Positions 61,019-64,000 of a stretch of DNA of 64,000 bases are shown here, piece after piece. The stretch covers positions 372,001-436,000 of the forward strand of contig NZ_WODA01000025.1 in assembly GCF_009729855.1 (NCBI RefSeq), written 5' to 3'. Below the pieces are notes generated by a model that ran no database searches, was not told the origin of the DNA, and was given only the letters and a program-made list of their open reading frames with translations. Source of the DNA: Agromyces luteolus (GTDB lineage Bacteria; Actinomycetota; Actinomycetes; Actinomycetales; Microbacteriaceae). Every line of letters begins with the position of its first letter. The stretch's first letter is position 1. The translations under genes and the position numbers were made by a program.

Positions 61019-64000
61019 TCACCACGTGTTGTAGCCGAGGTTGTTCCACTGGGTGCCGCTGATCCCGCCGAGCGTGCGCGACGTGCCGCCGCTGACGTTC
61101 TCGAACCGCACCGCGATCGTCTCGCCGGCCGCGCGCACGCCGAGGTGGTTCAGGAGCTGCTTCTGCCCGTTCGCGCCGATGTCGACCGTCTCCTGGTAGC
61201 CGCAGCACGACGAGCCGTTGATCGTCGCGTACACGCGGTACCGACCGGGATCCATGTCGCTCCACGTGATGCGCACCTCGGCGCACCCGCCGCCGCCGCT
61301 GTCGCACGAGCGGCTCGGGCCCTTGCCGATCTTCCCGGACGGCTGCGGGGGCGGCGGGTTCTGCACCGAGAAGCTGTCGGACGACGCGGTGCCGGCGTTG
61401 CCGCTGCCGAGGTTCACGGCGCGCACCGCCACGGTGTGCGAGCCGGCACCGACGCCGGTGAAGCGGTGGCTGGTGTTCTGGCCCGAGTTCACCCACGCCC
61501 CGCCGTCGATCCGGACGTCGTAGCGTATCGTGCCGCCGCCGGTGTTCGACGGGGCGTTCCAGCTCACGTCGACGCTGGTCGGCGCGTAGCCGTTGACCTG
61601 CGCGTTCACGCCGGTCGGCGCGCCGGGCGTGCCGTACGGCGTCTCCGACGCCGACAGCGGCGACCACTGGCTCCAGCCGATGTCGTTCTTCGCGCGCACC
61701 TGGAATCGATACGCGGTGCCGTTCGTGAGCCCCGTGAACTCCTGGTTCACGCCTGCGGCACCGGCGCCGAACGTCGTCCGCTGCCCGTTGTAGTCGACCT
61801 CGTAGTCGGTGATCGCGGAGTTGTTGTTCGCGGGCGCCGTCCATCGGATGGTCACCGAGCGGTTGCCGGAACTCCGGATCTCCGGCGCTGCCGGACGGTC
61901 GGGCGCGTCGCGGACGACGACGGTCACGCGACCCTGCACCTCGCGCGCCGGGTCCTCCGTGCCGTCCTGGATGCGGTAGATCACGCTCAGCGTGCCCGTG
62001 AACGCCGCGCCCGCGTTCACCGTCACGTCGGAGGCGGTGTGCGACACCGACGCGTTCGCGCCGACATCCGCCTGGTCGACCTGCGCCGCGACGACGGTCA
62101 GGGGCGCGTCGGGCGCGAACGGGTTGAAGTCGTTTGCGAGCACGTCGACGGTCGCGGAGCCGCCGCGGACCATCTCGACGGGCCCGTCGTCGTTCGCCTT
62201 CGGCATCGCCCGCGTCGACGAGACCACCGTCACGTCGACGTAGCCCGGCACCGTGAACTCGTTGAACACCACGTCGAACGAGATCCGCGCCTCGGTGCCG
62301 GGCTGCACGCCGAGCGGCGAGGAGAGCCGGAGGATCGAGCCCTCGACGATCGCCGCCTCGATGTCGGCGTTCGCACCCTGCAGGTTCCGGTACTCGACGC
62401 GCTCGATGTTGTCGGGGTTCGGCTGGTCGGTCGACGAGCGCAGGTCGACGTCGAGCGGCGCCTCGCCGGCCTCGATGGTCTCGCTCCGCGGCGTGAACGT
62501 CGGCGGGGTGTCGTTGAAGTCCGGGTCGCCGACCGTGATCGGGATGGTCAGGATGGCGGTGCGCCCGACGGGATCGTCGGCACCCTCGCCATCCGTCACC
62601 TCGAACGTGAGCGACGCGGCGCCGCGGTAGTCGGCGGCCGGCACGTACTGCACGGCCGTGCCGCTCACGAACGCGGGCTCGCCCGCGTTCGTCGACGACG
62701 CGGAGAGGATCAGTGCGGGGTCGCCCGACGGCACGATCACGAGGTCGTCGACGTTCCAGCTGATGCTGCCGTTCATCGGCACGATCACCTCGCCGAGGTC
62801 CTTGAGGTAGGGCGCGGGGAACTTGGCCTTCTCCTCCGCGAGCAGTTCCTCCGGCGTCTTCGGACGCTGCGTCTCCTCGACGGTGTCGTCGCCCGACGGC
62901 ACGGGCGGCACGATCACGAACGCCATCGCCGACAGGTCGTCGAGCTCGTTGGTGAGCCGGTAGGCGACCGCGTAGCGCTCGCGGCCGGGCATCACGTCGA
63001 TGGTGCCGTCGGCGGCGACCTCGGCCCGCCCGGCGTTCGGCCCCTCGAGCGAGACGGCGAGGTCCTCGACGAGCCCGCCGGGGTTCGTGGCATCCGCCAG
63101 TGGGTCGACCGTGACGACCTCGCCGTCGACGACCGCCTCCGGCTCGATCACCTGGTCCTCCGCCGTGGGCGGGTCGATCACGGCGTCCTCCGTCACGGCG
63201 ACCTGCAGGAAGGCGGTGTCGGCGCCGCCGTGGCCGTTCGAGATCTCGTAGCGGATCGTGTACGCGGCCTCCTGCTGCGGGGCGGTCACGACGACTCGTC
63301 GCCGGTCGCGGATCTCGGCGTCGATGCCGTCGTCGACCTCGGGCAGGTCGGCGACGTGCAGCCGGTACCCGCTCGGGTCGGAGTCGTTGAGGAGCACCTC
63401 GACCGACGCGGTCCGGCCGGGCTTCATCTCGATCGCGTCGTCGACCGCCTTCGGCGGCAGCTGCACCTCGGGCCTCGGGATGACGCCGATGCGGATGGTG
63501 CCCTCGGCGGTCGCGCCGAAGGTGTCGCGCACCTCGTAGCCGAACTCGTCGGTGCCGGCCGACCCGGCGAACGCCTCGTACGTGAACGACGTGCTCGTGC
63601 GCTCGACGACCCGACCGAACTCGGGCGCCACCGTGATGCCCGTGAGGGTCACCGAGTCGCCGTCGGGGTCGAGCTGGTCGAGCGGCACGTCGACCTTCAC
63701 GGCCGATCCGGCGAACGTGCGCGAGGTCAGCGGGGTGGGCAGCGGGGCGCGGTTCTCGCCGGCGTCGCGGCCGACGACCGTGAAGCGGACGGTCGCCCGC
63801 GCGGTCTGCTCGTGGTCGTCGGTGACGGTGTAGACCGCGCTGTAGACGCCGGGTGCCTCGGGGGCCTGGAAGCGCACGGTGTCGCCGTCGGTGAACGCGA
63901 GCCCGTCGGGCGCGTCGACATCCACGAGCTCGGGGAGCAGGTGCAGCGTCGCGGCGTCCGGGTGCGTGTCGTTCCCGAGCACGTCGACCGTCACGATGTC
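61019..64000 (-). CDS. Giant Ig-like/fibronectin-III surface protein, N-terminus beyond window
   Basis: The last 993 residues are visible and the reading frame is open to the window edge. At least five Ig/cadherin-like repeats of about 90-100 residues recur with VDVLxND and VTVVV-type strands (VTVDVLGNDTHPD, VEVLLNDSDPSG, ATVDVLANDFNP), then two fibronectin-III domains (PAAPEIRSSGNRSVTIRW; PTGVNAQVNGYAPTSVDVSW) and a Cys-rich C-terminal domain (SRSCDSGGGGC, INGSSCCGYQ). The repeats point to an extracellular, cell-wall or secreted adhesin-like role. It is upstream of the MoxR-DUF58-transglutaminase-FHA series, which may help export, fold or anchor it (inference). Confidence 0.88.
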   Translation of the reverse strand, partial: DIVTVDVLGNDTHPDAATLHLLPELVDVDAPDGLAFTDGDTVRFQAPEAPGVYSAVYTVTDDHEQTARATVRFTVVGRDAGENRAPLPTPLTSRTFAGSAVKVDVPLDQLDPDGDSVTLTGITVAPEFGRVVERTSTSFTYEAFAGSAGTDEFGYEVRDTFGATAEGTIRIGVIPRPEVQLPPKAVDDAIEMKPGRTASVEVLLNDSDPSGYRLHVADLPEVDDGIDAEIRDRRRVVVTAPQQEAAYTIRYEISNGHGGADTAFLQVAVTEDAVIDPPTAEDQVIEPEAVVDGEVVTVDPLADATNPGGLVEDLAVSLEGPNAGRAEVAADGTIDVMPGRERYAVAYRLTNELDDLSAMAFVIVPPVPSGDDTVEETQRPKTPEELLAEEKAKFPAPYLKDLGEVIVPMNGSISWNVDDLVIVPSGDPALILSASSTNAGEPAFVSGTAVQYVPAADYRGAASLTFEVTDGEGADDPVGRTAILTIPITVGDPDFNDTPPTFTPRSETIEAGEAPLDVDLRSSTDQPNPDNIERVEYRNLQGANADIEAAIVEGSILRLSSPLGVQPGTEARISFDVVFNEFTVPGYVDVTVVSSTRAMPKANDDGPVEMVRGGSATVDVLANDFNPFAPDAPLTVVAAQVDQADVGANASVSHTASDVTVNAGAAFTGTLSVIYRIQDGTEDPAREVQGRVTVVVRDAPDRPAAPEIRSSGNRSVTIRWTAPANNNSAITDYEVDYNGQRTTFGAGAAGVNQEFTGLTNGTAYRFQVRAKNDIGWSQWSPLSASETPYGTPGAPTGVNAQVNGYAPTSVDVSWNAPSNTGGGTIRYDVRIDGGAWVNSGQNTSHRFTGVGAGSHTVAVRAVNLGSGNAGTASSDSFSVQNPPPPQPSGKIGKGPSRSCDSGGGGCAEVRITWSDMDPGRYRVYATINGSSCCGYQETVDIGANGQKQLLNHLGVRAAGETIAVRFENVSGGTSRTLGGISGTQWNNLGYNTW

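Overview
The window is high-GC DNA with GC-rich third codon positions, many GTG starts, frequent 4-bp start/stop overlaps and several promoters that look leaderless. Together with markers such as a DUF3515 lipoprotein and the trmD-rimM-khpA-rpsP and rpmF-rnc-mutM groups, this points to a free-living actinobacterium, most likely Microbacteriaceae (Agromyces/Microbacterium-like; inferred, not proven). I see no rRNA, tRNA, CRISPR array, insertion sequence or prophage. It reads as ordinary chromosome carrying two metabolic islands.

Layout. (1) 1-11.6 kb is a nitrate/nitrite assimilation island: a sirohydrochlorin chelatase fragment and nirD on the minus strand; then nirB, uroporphyrinogen-III methyltransferase, a HemD-winged-helix regulator, a NarK-type transporter, nitrate reductase and its flavoprotein partner on the plus strand; then a second chelatase paralogue on the minus strand. 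All four promoters share a GAAAC box exactly 10 bp before a TAnnnT -10 hexamer, with further boxes at about 11-bp steps (GlnR/OmpR-like), so the transporter, reductases and siroheme genes look like one regulon. (2) 11.7-13.8 kb is rpsP-khpA-rimM-trmD. (3) 14-21.4 kb is a proline/hydroxyproline catabolic island: ornithine-cyclodeaminase-like reductase, two proline-racemase-family enzymes, a DapA-family deaminase, a three-subunit FAD/Fe-S hydroxyproline dehydrogenase and a GntR/FCD regulator with two matching operators. (4) 21.5-30 kb holds a carboxylate-amine ligase, a GH1 beta-glucosidase, the SRP genes ffh and ftsY, a flavin oxidoreductase and a GH13 enzyme, ending in an intergenic repeat cluster. 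(5) 30.3-43.9 kb holds smc, two tandem GNAT acetyltransferases, mutM-rnc-rpmF-yceD, a MoxR-DUF58-transglutaminase cassette and coaD. (6) 44-55.6 kb is housekeeping: recG, rsmD, thiL, ddl, gpsA, plsC, murA and leuCD. (7) 55.7-64 kb is a second FHA-transglutaminase-DUF58-MoxR cassette attached to a giant Ig/fibronectin-III surface protein that runs off the window.

The points most worth a second look are: the shared promoter architecture of the nitrate regulon; a probable leaderless leucine leader peptide upstream of leuC whose Leu codons are complementary to the leuC ribosome binding site; and the second MoxR-DUF58-transglutaminase cassette, in which the transglutaminase-like protein has lost Cys, His and Asp of the catalytic triad and sits beside a giant repeat-domain surface protein.
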